Assembly: GCA_965221845.1 (NCBI GenBank)
Contig: OZ244919.1
Location: 3,162,001 to 3,226,000, forward strand
Source: JAJEFO01 sp965221845
GTDB taxonomy: Bacteria; Pseudomonadota; Alphaproteobacteria; Rhodobacterales; Rhodobacteraceae
Direction: 5' to 3'
DNA: 64,000 bases
Made by a program: the position numbers and the translations under genes. Each line of letters starts with the position of its first letter. Position 1 is the first letter of the stretch. This document shows, piece after piece, positions 43,469 to 52,799 of the stretch. Under the pieces are notes generated by a model. The model saw nothing but the letters and a program-made list of their open reading frames with translations, did no database searches and was not told the origin of the DNA.

Positions 43469-44409
43469 GCCGGGCTCTCTTTCGGCGTTTCCTGAAGGCC
43501 GGTCATCTCGCGACTGACTCGCATCAGTCGCGCAACCTTCGCTTCGTCCAGCGCCTGAGGGTTGGGGGCGAGCAGCATGTCCTCGTGGACGAACTGACCT
43601 GACGCGTCGGCATATCCTGCTTCCAGCGCTGAAGCGACAATGCGCTCTCCGCCAACCCATGTCGGGGCGGCCAAACCGCCGAACAGTTGCGTGAACATGC
43701 GCTCGAACCCTTTCCTGTGACGCGCCAGGTTGGAGCGAACGTAGCCTGGATTCAGGCAGATGATCGAAGAGTCGGCGCCTTCAAGCCTTGCCGCCACGTC
43801 GCGCCCGTGCATTATGATGCACAGCTTTGCCTGCGCGTAGGACGCCATCATGGACCATGGGCTCGTTTCCAGATGCAGGTCATCAAGGCGCAGCTTGGCG
43901 ACCTCTTGCGTGGCCGAGGTCAGATGGACGATGCGTGAGCCGGGCGTTGCCCTGATCCGTTCCAGCAGCAGTTCGGTCAGCAGGAACGGCCCGAGATAGT
44001 TCACCGCAAAGTTCATCTCATGCCCGTCGGGGGACAGCGTTCGCTCCGCGAAATTCACCCCCGCGCAATTGATCAGGTAATCAATGCGTTCACACCGATC
44101 CAACACTTCGGATGCCGCACGGCGCACGCCCTCGAGATCCATCAGGTCACACTGGATCACGCTGAGCCTGCCTTTGTGCCCTGCTCCGCGCAGCTCGTTC
44201 ACCACGTTCTCCGTCTTGGTGGCGCTGCGCCCGAGCAGGTGGATGTCGGCCCCCATCTCGGCGAAGCGCTCCACCGCGACCCGGCCCATGCCGTCAGTGC
44301 CTCCGGTGAAAACCATTGTCGCGCCGGCCAGATCTTCGTTGGGAACCCTGTCCATCGTCTTCCGGGCAAAGAACGTGTCCATCCAGATTCTGCCTGCCGG
44401 TCGTTTCAT
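43465..44409 (-). CDS. short-chain dehydrogenase/reductase
   Basis: A 314-residue oxidoreductase with the NAD(P)-binding motif TGGTDGMG at 35-42, INCAG near 114, and the catalytic S165, Y191 and K195 (SYAQAKL). It resembles the retinol dehydrogenase-like group. I chose the ATG at 44409 because GAGGTG precedes it; one twelve bases upstream is also possible. The substrate is unknown; the downstream membrane protein is translationally coupled. Confidence 0.85.
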   Translation of the reverse strand: MKRPAGRIWMDTFFARKTMDRVPNEDLAGATMVFTGGTDGMGRVAVERFAEMGADIHLLGRSATKTENVVNELRGAGHKGRLSVIQCDLMDLEGVRRAASEVLDRCERIDYLINCAGVNFAERTLSPDGHEMNFAVNYLGPFLLTELLLERIRATPGSRIVHLTSATQEVAKLRLDDLHLETSPWSMMASYAQAKLCIIMHGRDVAARLEGADSSIICLNPGYVRSNLARHRKGFERMFTQLFGGLAAPTWVGGERIVASALEAGYADASGQFVHEDMLLAPNPQALDEAKVARLMRVSREMTGLQETPKESPA

Positions 44410-45510
44410 TTGACACCTCATGCCAATCCAGCTGGGCAAGGACTCGCGAACGAGCCTTGCGGCTGTCCGGGGCCTTGACCTGAAGCCGCGCCCCAGGCAT
44501 GTCCGGGGCGTTCGCGCCACGACATGCCAAGGAATGCGGCTCCTCATCCTTGCGGCCGACACTACCCGATGCTCGGAAACGGTTTCAAGGGAGGCCAGGG
44601 ACTTTCACTTCACGTCAAGGCGGGGGCCTTCAAACCGAGTCACCGCCCACCTGTCGAACTGGCGCGACCCGTCCTGTCCGCAATGCTCTTCGGAGACGGC
44701 CGGAATGTCTTCCCGCAGGGGCGCCTGCACGACAATCCGGCCGGCTCCCATGAACGCTGCGAGGGCATTGAGCGCCGCCGCTGTCGGCTGGATGCTTCCG
44801 GCAGGCTGATGTCATGCCGACTCCGGGACGGAGAGCCCAGCTCGACGGCGCTCTGCCAGGTCCCGTTGACAGCCATCCTGCGATCGTCGGGCTCAATGTC
44901 CTGCCCCGGTGACCGCCGGAACGGCGGCACAGGCGACAGGAGCACTGGCGAGCAGGGCGACGGTGCGGACAGGACGGCGGCGACCGACGCCATGCTGCCG
45001 CGCAGGAAGTCCGGCCCCGGCCGCACGGCGGCGGCACGGTCGCCCGGGCGACCCGGCAGGCGTCCGGCGCAAGAGGTTGGCCTCCCAGCCAGGGGGTCGG
45101 ACGCTCGAGAGGCGGACTGGCGCGCAGGGCCGCGGCCGTCGTGGAAGCGCCTGGATGCCTGGTCCGCTTCACGACCCTTCCCGTCCAGGCGCACGGCCCG
45201 AGGGGGTGCCGGACCTGCGCGACGGCCTTGCGTCCGGGGCGCTGGCCGGGGGCTTGGCGGGACGCGGCGCGGAGGCGGCGGCTCCGTCGAAACGGGACCG
45301 GAGCGCATGACCGGGACATGCACCGCTGGCGGCACCTGGGGGAGAGCCTCTTCGCGAAGGCCGGGGGGGGGGGGGGGGGGGGGGGGGATCGCGACGCGAC
45401 GCGCGAGGACCGACGGGCGCTTCGCGGCGGGGAACCGTCTCGTCGCCGGCCTGCCGCCACTGCATCCCGAGGCGGTGGAAGCGGGAGGCTGCCGGGCGGC
45501 CGGCGCTCAT
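44410..45510. other. 1.1 kb without a convincing gene; contains debris and a G25 run
   Basis: Long open frames on both strands are of arginine/proline-rich shadow type. One minus-strand segment (44605-44811) reads protein-like to a TGA (ALNALAAFMGAGRIVVQAP, later HCGQDGSRQFDRWAVTRFE) and may be the C-terminal remnant of a lost gene. A 25-base G run sits at 45363-45387. No transposase domain could be named. Confidence 0.4.
45363..45387. repeat. 25-base G homopolymer
   Basis: An uninterrupted run of 25 G, 124 bases beyond the stop of the DegP-like gene. Runs of this length are extremely unstable in replication and hard to sequence, so the exact length is doubtful. Confidence 0.8.
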
Positions 45511-46887
45511 CTACCTGCTGCGCAGTCGCACGGAGCCGCGTCGCCCGTTGCGCTCGAAATCGATCGCGTAGCCGGACACGCGGGCGCGCACGATCCTGCG
45601 CAGGTCGTCGGTGTCGGAGATCGCGGTTCCGTTGACGCTGCGGATCATGTCCCCCGGACGCAGTCGAGTGCGGCGCGCCGGGCCTTCGACGGCGGTGACG
45701 GCGACGCCTTCGGCGCTGACAGGAAGCCCTGAACTCTCGATCAGCACCGGGTTGACGTTTGCCACGCTCAGCCCCGCAAGAGCGGCCGGGGCCCGGATCC
45801 GGAACGGGTTGCCCGGAGGCGTCTCCGGGGCAGGGGCGAGATCCACAAGCGCACGACGCTCGGCGGAGTCCCGCATGTAGGTGATCTCGGCCTTGTCGCC
45901 GACCCCGAGCGCGAGCAGGCGGAAGAGCAGTTCCGGCCCGTCGTCGACCGGATGGCCGTCAATGGCGATCACCACGTCACCGGCCTGGAGTCCCGCGGCG
46001 CCGAACGGGCTTTGCCGATGCAATGCGCTGATCAGGACGCCTTGCGGCATCTCGAGCCCGAAGGCCCCGGCCAGGGCCCCGTCGACCGGCTGCATGGCGA
46101 TCCCGGCCCACGGCCGCACGAGGTCACGCCTTCCCGCCTCCGCCTGCATGACGTACTGCCTGACCAGATTGGCCGGAATCGCGAATCCGATCCCATGCGA
46201 TCCGCCCGAGCGCGTCATGATCGCGGTGTTTATGCCCACGAGCCGTCCTGACATGTCGACGAGGGCGCCGCCCGAATTGCCGGGGTTTATCGGCGCGTCG
46301 GTCTGGATGAAGTAGCCCGGCCGCCCGCTGATCTGGCTCGAGCGCGCGTTCGCCGAGACGATGCCGCTTGACACCGTCTGGCCGACGCCGAACGGATTGC
46401 CGATCGCGAGGACCAGGTCGCCCGCTTCCACGGCGTTGCTGTCGGCAAGCTCCAGTGCCGGCAGTTCCGGCGCGTCGACGAGCCGCAGGACCGCAAGATC
46501 GGATTCGGCGTCGCCGAGCACCAGATGCGCGTCGAACTCGCGCCTGTCCGGCAGAACCACACGAATGTCTGTCGCGTTCCCGACAACGTGGAAGTTCGAG
46601 ACGACGAACCCGCTGCGCCCCAGGATCACGCCGGATCCGAGCGATCTCTGAAGCCGCGGGCGGCTCCGCAGGCTGCCGAAGAACCGGGAAAAGAACGGAT
46701 CTTCTGCAAAGGGCGAGACATGCGACTCAACGACACGCCGGGCGTAGATGTTGACAACCGACGGCACGACCGACCTGACCACAGGCGCAAAGCTCAGCGC
46801 GATCTCGGCCTTGCTTGACGGGATCCGAGCCTGCGCCGCCGCTTCGGTCGCGACGGCCAGGGCAATCAGCATGACAAGTGTCTTCAT
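45511..46887 (-). CDS. DegP/HtrA-like periplasmic serine protease
   Basis: A 458-residue exported protein with a signal peptide (MKTLVMLIALAVATEAAAQA). The trypsin-like catalytic triad is H100 (SNFHVVGN), D130 (ESDLAVLR) and S205 (NPGNSGGALV). Two C-terminal PDZ domains follow (around GVLISALHRQSPFGAAGLQAGDVVIAIDG and RLRPGDMIRSVNGTAISDTDDL). It should degrade or refold damaged envelope proteins. It stands alone downstream of the DUF1638 gene, and its plus-strand side ends near the G25 run. Confidence 0.92.
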   Translation of the reverse strand: MKTLVMLIALAVATEAAAQARIPSSKAEIALSFAPVVRSVVPSVVNIYARRVVESHVSPFAEDPFFSRFFGSLRSRPRLQRSLGSGVILGRSGFVVSNFHVVGNATDIRVVLPDRREFDAHLVLGDAESDLAVLRLVDAPELPALELADSNAVEAGDLVLAIGNPFGVGQTVSSGIVSANARSSQISGRPGYFIQTDAPINPGNSGGALVDMSGRLVGINTAIMTRSGGSHGIGFAIPANLVRQYVMQAEAGRRDLVRPWAGIAMQPVDGALAGAFGLEMPQGVLISALHRQSPFGAAGLQAGDVVIAIDGHPVDDGPELLFRLLALGVGDKAEITYMRDSAERRALVDLAPAPETPPGNPFRIRAPAALAGLSVANVNPVLIESSGLPVSAEGVAVTAVEGPARRTRLRPGDMIRSVNGTAISDTDDLRRIVRARVSGYAIDFERNGRRGSVRLRSR

Positions 46888-47117
46888 GGACGCAACAACG
46901 AACGGCTTCGACGTCCAGATTGGTCGGCGCGCGCCCGATTTCAAGTCGGGCGTCTCCCCCGCCAGGGCTGCGCCGCAGCGATGCGTCTCGAGCTTGAGCG
47001 GCCCTCCGGATCTCGCTGGCCGCCTGCGCCGTACCGGGCGCGGCGCATCGGCGCGGCTCCCCGGCCAGGCGGCCGGCTTCAGGTGGCGAGCCGGAGCCGC
47101 GGGCCCTGAAGGCATGT

Positions 47118-47756
47118 TCAGGCCTCTTCGGCAAGCGCGGCAAGCGCCGCTTCGAGGTCCCCGTAGCCTGTGACCCGATGCTCGAAGTCCAGGCCCAGGC
47201 GCCTGGCGCAGGAGCGGGCCTTCTCGGCAAGTGCGGGATCGTCGGTCTGCGCCTGGTACACGAGCGTTCTGTAGTGCCCGAAGTAGCTGTCCCGCAACTC
47301 GGGATGCCGGTCGAGGCCGAGCGGCTTCCAGACGAAGGCGTCGAACTGCCGGACCAGGAAGTCCGTGAGGTAGAACGACGTGAACTCCCGGCCGGCCCGG
47401 CCAAGGAAGTCCTCGGTGCCCTGGTAGAAGGCGAAGCAGTGGGGTCCGGCCATCATCTCGACATCGAGCTCCTCGGCCGCCTTCGCGAGCTCTCCGCCCG
47501 TGCCGCAGTCGGCATAGGCGAGAAACACGCGCTCGTAGCCCGTGGCCCTGGCCACGGCATCGCGCACGGCGGGCACGATCTTCTCTGGATGGTTGTGGTA
47601 GATGGCCGGCAGGCAACGAAGATCGATGTGGTCGAATTCGCGGGTCAGCGCCAGGATTTCACGGGCGAGGGCGCCGCAGCCGAGCACGAGGATCCTGCCG
47701 CATCCCGCCGGACGCAGCCCCCGTTCGGTCAGTTCGCCGTCGCTCGGGATGTCCAT
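47118..47756 (-). CDS. DUF1638 protein
   Basis: A 212-residue protein matching DUF1638: RILVLGCGALAREIL, CLPAIYHNHPEKIVPAV, VFLAYADCGTGGELA, and GPHCFAFYQGTEDFL. Conserved cysteines (GCG, ADCG, HCF) suggest metal or thiol chemistry. In Rhodobacterales this family often neighbours methyltransferase/corrinoid and ferredoxin-type reactivase genes of methylated-amine use; here such genes are in the same window (41137, 56801) but not adjacent. Function unknown. Confidence 0.8.
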   Translation of the reverse strand: MDIPSDGELTERGLRPAGCGRILVLGCGALAREILALTREFDHIDLRCLPAIYHNHPEKIVPAVRDAVARATGYERVFLAYADCGTGGELAKAAEELDVEMMAGPHCFAFYQGTEDFLGRAGREFTSFYLTDFLVRQFDAFVWKPLGLDRHPELRDSYFGHYRTLVYQAQTDDPALAEKARSCARRLGLDFEHRVTGYGDLEAALAALAEEA

Positions 47757-48785
47757 GACGCAGCAACCTGTTTGGAACCTGCGGGAAGATTCTGCGACGG
47801 CGGCGTTGAATGCAAGGGAGATTGCATGCTCGAATGAGCGCCTTCCGAATGCCGGTCTGAGGGCGCTGAGCCACCGCCGCGTCTGCCGAAGGCGAACGAT
47901 CCCCGATTCGCGCCAGTCACGAGTGTCTTGGAACCCGCTTCAGCTTGGAAACGGGCTGCCAACCTGCTCGATTGTCGAAAAAATTGGGATACACCCGGGG
48001 CGGATCAGGGGCTGGAAGTTCCGTTTAGCCTTACGATATGTATTGAGAACGAATTGTGGTGCTGAACAGTTACTGCTCATGTTCAGTGCATGGGGTTGAC
48101 GGTCAGTTTTGTGCCCTGTCCGGCCGCCACCGGCGACCGGTTCCTCAGTTCCGCCTGCAACACTCCGGTCGGTTCGGGATCGGGAGAGTAAAGATCGATC
48201 ATTCCGTCCAACGGGCGGGACCGTCAGCACAGAGGGCGGTCGGTCCAAAGACCGGATCGCAGTGTGGTGGGGTGGCAGTGCGGGGCGGCGGGGCGGTTGC
48301 TGACCATTGCCTGCAATCCTCGGGATCGAGGGCACGCAGGCGGGCATGACAGGGGCCCAGGAAACCCGCCAGGTCCTTGATCGTGACAAGATCGTCAGTG
48401 TCTTGACAATGTCGCCATGCCGGGACGGCTCCCAGGCATGGGGCCGGCCAGATGGCAAAAAAGTCTTGGGGGCCGGCGCGGGGTTTCGATTCCAGACGTC
48501 CGGGTTCGGGTTGCGTGATGGATGTGCGCAATCGTCCATTCCCGTCTCTTGATCCTGCACTCATAATCGTGTGCATCTTCAAGAGATGCCTTCAGGTCGT
48601 CATAATGCGTTTCCACCTCTCGATTGTCAGCGTCAATCTCATGACAGCACTGGAAGATGTGTCAGCCCGAAGGCGCGGAGCCAAACATCGTCTTCGTGCC
48701 GGAGCCATGGCGGGCGGCGGTACGGGCAATGAATGCACCCGCGGCGTGGTTCGGGGATGCGTCATCCGGCGGCCAAGCCGCGTCG
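47757..48785. other. 1.0 kb without a convincing gene
   Basis: Lower GC around 48000-48080, then GC-rich shadow frames. A minus-strand stretch at about 48520-48616 (THYDDLKASLEDAHDYECRIK) and the following WPAPCLGAVPAW and IKDLAGFLGPCHARLRAL frames look like pieces of a broken gene, but the frames differ and no family was recognised. A sequence at 48014-48030 (GGAAGTTCCGTTTAGCC) resembles the right end plus target of the IS1634 element and may be a solitary end. Confidence 0.35.
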
Positions 48786-49493
48786 TCAGTTGGACTCGGC
48801 GTTCTCCGGATCCGTTGGGTTGGACAGGAACCCGACGCCGGAATGCGGCAATCCGGACGACACCGGGTTGCCGTTGCGCCCGCACTTGCCCAGCTGGTCA
48901 TCCCGGATGTCAACGCCGATCCACCGGCCGCAGTTCACCTTGCCATGGCCAAAAACCCAGGTCCCGCCGCGCACGACTGCGTTGCCGGACACCTCGCCGT
49001 TGCCGGACACCTGCGTGCCCGTCCCCGACAGCTTCGCCGCGCCGTGGACCTGCGCGTTCTCGGAGATTTTGACATTGTTCCGGATCACCACGGTGCCGGA
49101 CACCGTGCCGCTCTCGACATAGCTGCCGATGATGCGGGCATTCCCGGATATGGACAGGGTGTAGCCACCGTAATACTGGGGGCCGCCGATGACGGAATTC
49201 CGTATCACCACGTTGTCGGAAATTGTTCCGCCCCGGATGGTCGCGTTGATGATGCGAACGTTGCCGGACAGGGTGCCGCCGCAGACCATCGAAGCGGGGC
49301 CGACATAGACCGAGTCGGCGACGGGAGGCTCCGGTCCGTCGGGGGACCCGAACACCGGCACCCAACCGCCGCCGTTGGGGTGCACCCGTCCCGGATCCCC
49401 GCCCCCGCAGGTCGTCTGGTAACTCTCGGCCCCTGCCGGCCCGCCCGCAAGGGCCAGCGCCAGCAGGGCGGTCGTCAGTGTCACTCTTGGCAT
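48786..49493 (-). CDS. secreted beta-helical repeat protein
   Basis: A 235-residue exported protein with a signal peptide (VTLTTALLALALAGGPAGA). Residues about 80-195 consist of short repeats in which S/N-G-N/D-V/A alternates with aliphatic residues: LSGNVRII, ISDNVVIRNS, ISGNARIIG, VSGTVVIRNN, ISENAQVHG and VSGNAVVRGG. The pattern resembles a parallel or left-handed beta-helix such as bactofilin-like or polymer-forming proteins. Four cysteines flank the repeats (TTCGGG, MVCGGT, KVNCGR, GKCGRN). GGAGAG precedes the ATG at 49493. Function unknown; a surface or matrix role is plausible. Confidence 0.65.
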   Translation of the reverse strand: MPRVTLTTALLALALAGGPAGAESYQTTCGGGDPGRVHPNGGGWVPVFGSPDGPEPPVADSVYVGPASMVCGGTLSGNVRIINATIRGGTISDNVVIRNSVIGGPQYYGGYTLSISGNARIIGSYVESGTVSGTVVIRNNVKISENAQVHGAAKLSGTGTQVSGNGEVSGNAVVRGGTWVFGHGKVNCGRWIGVDIRDDQLGKCGRNGNPVSSGLPHSGVGFLSNPTDPENAESN

Positions 49494-49573
49494 GGGTCTC
49501 TCCTTGCGTGGGGTGTGCCGTGGCTTCATTCGGCGGGTCGCAGTCTACTTGACCGCGACAGGCCGGGCAAGGG

Positions 49574-49901
49574 GTGGAACTGGGTGGGATGCACCCGTCA
49601 ACGGGCCCTACAGGGTGCCCGAGGACGTGGACAAAAAAGCCAGCGTACTCTGGACCCGTCATGGCGGCCGTGGTGTCGAACGATACACGCTTGGGGTCAG
49701 TGACCATTGGGGATGGAGAAGGCACTGGGTACACTCACAATGGGTACAATCCCAAACAGTCGCCGCGGCATCACCAAATGGTATCTTCGTTTCACGGGTC
49801 TTAGACCGGACCATTATTATGCATTGGAGATTTACGGCACGGCTGAGGGCTATGGCCGTGATAAACCTTTTTCCCGCAAATGCTTCCTGACCAGCAAGTG
49901 A
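49574..49901 (+). pseudogene. frameshifted remnant of an unknown protein
   Basis: The DNA here is markedly less GC-rich than its surroundings. The C-terminal frame reads protein-like (TKWYLRFTGLRPDHYYALEIYG...FSRKCFLTSK, stop at 49901). An earlier frame reads NDTRLGSVTIGDGEGTGYTHNG before a shift near 49740. It may be the end of a secreted fibronectin-like protein; no family was recognised. Confidence 0.3.
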
Positions 49902-50428
49902 TCCTGCGTCCTGAGTCGCCGCGAACAGGGAACGGTTCGGTCGTGGCGCAGGCTGCGAACCCCCGTGCCAGTCTGCCCTGAAGCAGCCGGACACCTTCTG
50001 GCCTGACCATGGCCGTCCAACAGTCGCGCTCCGCCCGGTCATGGAGCCGACGCTGGGCAGACGCGGCGCGAGATCCTCGATCACGCCGCGCGTTCAGGTT
50101 CGCCGACTGTCCGCCGGCCTGCCGTTCAGCGTCTCGACATGCGGGCGGTCATGGCGCCCGGATCGAGAACGTGGCGGAACGTCGTCGTCGTGCGCTGGCG
50201 GGGGCCGTCGCGACGCACGAGGGCGGTTCCGGCGGTGTCCTGCAGGAACTTCCGGCCTTCGAGGCAGCTGCACGCGTTCGGCGTGCCGCCAGTGCGCGAT
50301 TTCCCGTGACAGCCGCAAACCGGCCTGTCACATGGAATGCGGCGGCTGGGCATTCAGGCTTGGGCGTGAAACGGTCACTTGCGCATGTTCCCGCCGGAAG
50401 CTCCATTGCCGCATGTTCCGGGCCGCCG
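49902..50428. other. intergenic, no gene recognised
   Basis: GC-rich DNA downstream of guaD. Short frames with cysteine-rich translations occur on the minus strand but cannot be joined into a known protein. Confidence 0.35.
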
Positions 50429-51721
50429 TCAACGCACGGCGCGCCCCGCGACCCACACCTGCGCGATCGCTCGATCGTCTCCCATCATGATCGTTGGAAA
50501 GAGCGCTTCCCAGATGTGCTCCGCACGGTCTGCCCGCTGTGCGATCGCCGGGGTGGACGCGAGGTCAAGGGCGACCAGGTCGGCGTCCAGGCCGGGAGCG
50601 AGGCTGCCGATCTTCTCCTCCAGGCGCATCGCCCTGGCTGATCCTGCCGTCGCCAGCCAGTAGAGCTGCGCCGGATGCAGCGCGGTCCCGCGAAGTTGGG
50701 CGATCTCGTAGGCGGCCGCCATCGTCCGCAGCATCGAGAAGGACGAGCCGCCGCCGGTATCCGTCGCGAGCGCGATCCGGTTGCCGCGCGCGGCCAGGCC
50801 TGCCAGGTCGAAGAGGCCCGAGCCGATGAACGTGTTGGAGGTCGGGCAATGCACCACCGATGCGCCGGTTTCCGCGATTCGCGTACGCTCGCGTTCGGTC
50901 AGGTGGATCGCGTGGCCAAACAGGGCGCCTTCGCCCAGCAGGCCGTGCCTCTCGTAAGTCTCGAGATAGTCTCGGGCGTCCGGGTGGAGGCCGAGCGCCC
51001 ACTCCACCTCGTCGGTCTGTTCCGAGAGGTGGGTCTGCATCAGGCATTCCGGGTGCTCGGCCCAGAGTGCGCCAAGGGCTTCAAGCTGCTCCGGAGAGGA
51101 TGTCGGCGAAAAGCGCGGCGTTATTGCGTAGCCGAGCCGGTCCAGACCATGCCAGCGCTCGAGCAGCCGCTTGCTGTCGTCATGGCCCGACTGGGCCGTG
51201 TCGCGCAGGTTCTCGGGCGCGTTCCGGTCCATGCACGTCTTTCCGGCGACGGCGCGGAGCCCGCGTTTCCGCGCCTCGGCGAAGAACGCGTCGACGCTTT
51301 CGGGGTGGACGGTGCAGTAGGAGCAGACAGTGGTCGTGCCGTTCATGAGCGTCAGGTCAAGATAGCGGCCGGCCGTCTCCCGGGCGTGGGCCTTGTCGCA
51401 AAAGCGTGCCTCCTCCGGAAACGTGTAGGCGTTCAGCCAGTCGACGAGCCGCTTGCCCCAGCTCGCGATGATCGCGGTCTGGGGGTAGTGCGCATGCGAA
51501 TCGACGAAGCCGGCCGTCAGCAGGCACGATCCCATGTCGGTGACGGTCGCGCGCGGATGTGCATGCACCAGGTCGTCGGCCGGCCCGAGCGCCGCTATCA
51601 GCCCGTCCTCGACGAGCACGCCGCCACGCGGCTCGTGCCTTGCGGCTTCCGCAACCGGCGCCGTGAAGGGATCGTCCGCAAAGGTCAGCGTCTGGCCCAG
51701 TATCAGCGCCTTCTTGGTCAT
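50429..51721 (-). CDS. guaD: guanine deaminase
   Basis: A 430-residue zinc amidohydrolase that turns guanine into xanthine. The metal-binding HAHYPQ occurs near residue 73, with THLSEQTDEVEW, GHAIHL, HCPTSN and the Asp of ATDTGGGSSFSML. Length fits the bacterial family. Its product is the substrate of the xanthine dehydrogenase encoded just upstream in the same direction, so guaD completes the guanine-to-urate route. The ATG at 51721 gives MTKKALILGQTL. Confidence 0.95.
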   Translation of the reverse strand: MTKKALILGQTLTFADDPFTAPVAEAARHEPRGGVLVEDGLIAALGPADDLVHAHPRATVTDMGSCLLTAGFVDSHAHYPQTAIIASWGKRLVDWLNAYTFPEEARFCDKAHARETAGRYLDLTLMNGTTTVCSYCTVHPESVDAFFAEARKRGLRAVAGKTCMDRNAPENLRDTAQSGHDDSKRLLERWHGLDRLGYAITPRFSPTSSPEQLEALGALWAEHPECLMQTHLSEQTDEVEWALGLHPDARDYLETYERHGLLGEGALFGHAIHLTERERTRIAETGASVVHCPTSNTFIGSGLFDLAGLAARGNRIALATDTGGGSSFSMLRTMAAAYEIAQLRGTALHPAQLYWLATAGSARAMRLEEKIGSLAPGLDADLVALDLASTPAIAQRADRAEHIWEALFPTIMMGDDRAIAQVWVAGRAVR

Positions 51722-51869
51722 CGCGCCCGTTCGGGCCGGATCCTCCGGCAGGGAAAGGGAGGCGCCGGAAATGCCGTCCTTGCGGATGCCCGCGCAATCC
51801 CGCGACGGGGCGCCGAACGCCGGGACGGGCCCGGCATGGCGGGCCGCCGGCCGGCGCGCGTCGCGACGT

Positions 51870-52799
51870 TCACGCGCGGGCCTCCGCCGCGGAGGATTCC
51901 GACAGCCATCCGGCGGCAAATCCAACGGCGATCGACTGCGGGTGCTTTCCCAGCGCCGGATCCCCGATCGGGCACCTGATCCGGGAGACCTCCGTCTCCG
52001 CGTGCCCGAGTGACCTGAGCCTTGACCGGAAGCGGGCCCGCTTGGTTGCCGAGCCGATCAGACCGGCCGCGCGGAAGCCATGGCGGAGCAGCCGGTGGCA
52101 GATTTCGAGGTCGAGCGCGTGGGAATGTGTCAGTATCAGGTGCTCGGCGTCGCCAGGCGCATGGCGAACGGCGTCCGCCGGACTGGCCGCCACGAGGATC
52201 GTGACGCTGTCAGGGACCGCTCCGGGGAACCGGTCGGCGCTGATGTCGATCCAGGTTACGGAAATGCCGGGGAGCGGCGCCATCACCGCGACGGTCGCGC
52301 GGCCGACGTGGCCGGCACCGTAGATCCAGAGCGTCCGGAGGCGTGGCGTGACGGGCTCCATCAGCCATCCCGACTGGCACAGCGTTTCGGCGGCCCCGCC
52401 TGCGCCGCCGCTGGCGGCGGCGCGCTGCAACGCTGGCGGCATGCTCGCCCGTCCCGTCACGCGGCGCAGGTAGACGTCGCCCGGCACCATGTCGAGACGC
52501 GCCGTGTCGAAGATCTCGGTGGCCAGCACGACCGCGCCGCCGCAGCACTGGCCGAGCGCGGGGCCGAGCGGCCGGGAGACGAGCGAGTCGCGGCCCTCGG
52601 CGAGCGCCTCGCGGGCGTGGGCCGCGGCCTCGAATTCAAGCGCGCCGCCGCCGATCGTGCCCGACTGGCCGTCAGGCCAGACCAGCATCGCCGCGCCCGG
52701 CTCGCGCGGGGCCGAGCCTTCGACGGACGCGACGACGACGCGGGCAATCCGGCCATGCGCCGCCACGGCCCGCCTGAAGCCCTCCATGTCCATGCTCAC
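51870..52799 (-). CDS. xdhC: xanthine dehydrogenase accessory protein XdhC
   Basis: A 309-residue chaperone that binds molybdenum cofactor, promotes its sulfuration and loads XdhB. The N-terminal domain carries SVEGSAPREPGAAMLV and GTIGGGALEFEAA, then GQCCGGAVVL; the Rossmann-like C-terminal domain has YGAGHVGRA and LIGSATKRARFRSRL. The GTG start overlaps the xdhB stop by four bases. Confidence 0.95.
   Translation of the reverse strand: MSMDMEGFRRAVAAHGRIARVVVASVEGSAPREPGAAMLVWPDGQSGTIGGGALEFEAAAHAREALAEGRDSLVSRPLGPALGQCCGGAVVLATEIFDTARLDMVPGDVYLRRVTGRASMPPALQRAAASGGAGGAAETLCQSGWLMEPVTPRLRTLWIYGAGHVGRATVAVMAPLPGISVTWIDISADRFPGAVPDSVTILVAASPADAVRHAPGDAEHLILTHSHALDLEICHRLLRHGFRAAGLIGSATKRARFRSRLRSLGHAETEVSRIRCPIGDPALGKHPQSIAVGFAAGWLSESSAAEARA

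Noticed and set aside
44630..45460. 276-residue minus-strand frame spanning the G25 run
   Set aside because: Arg/Pro-rich with an octaproline from the homopolymer; no domain and no ribosome site.
48014..48030. Solitary end of the IS1634 element
   Set aside because: Resembles the right end plus target over 17 bases, but there is no second end and no transposase nearby. Too short to call.
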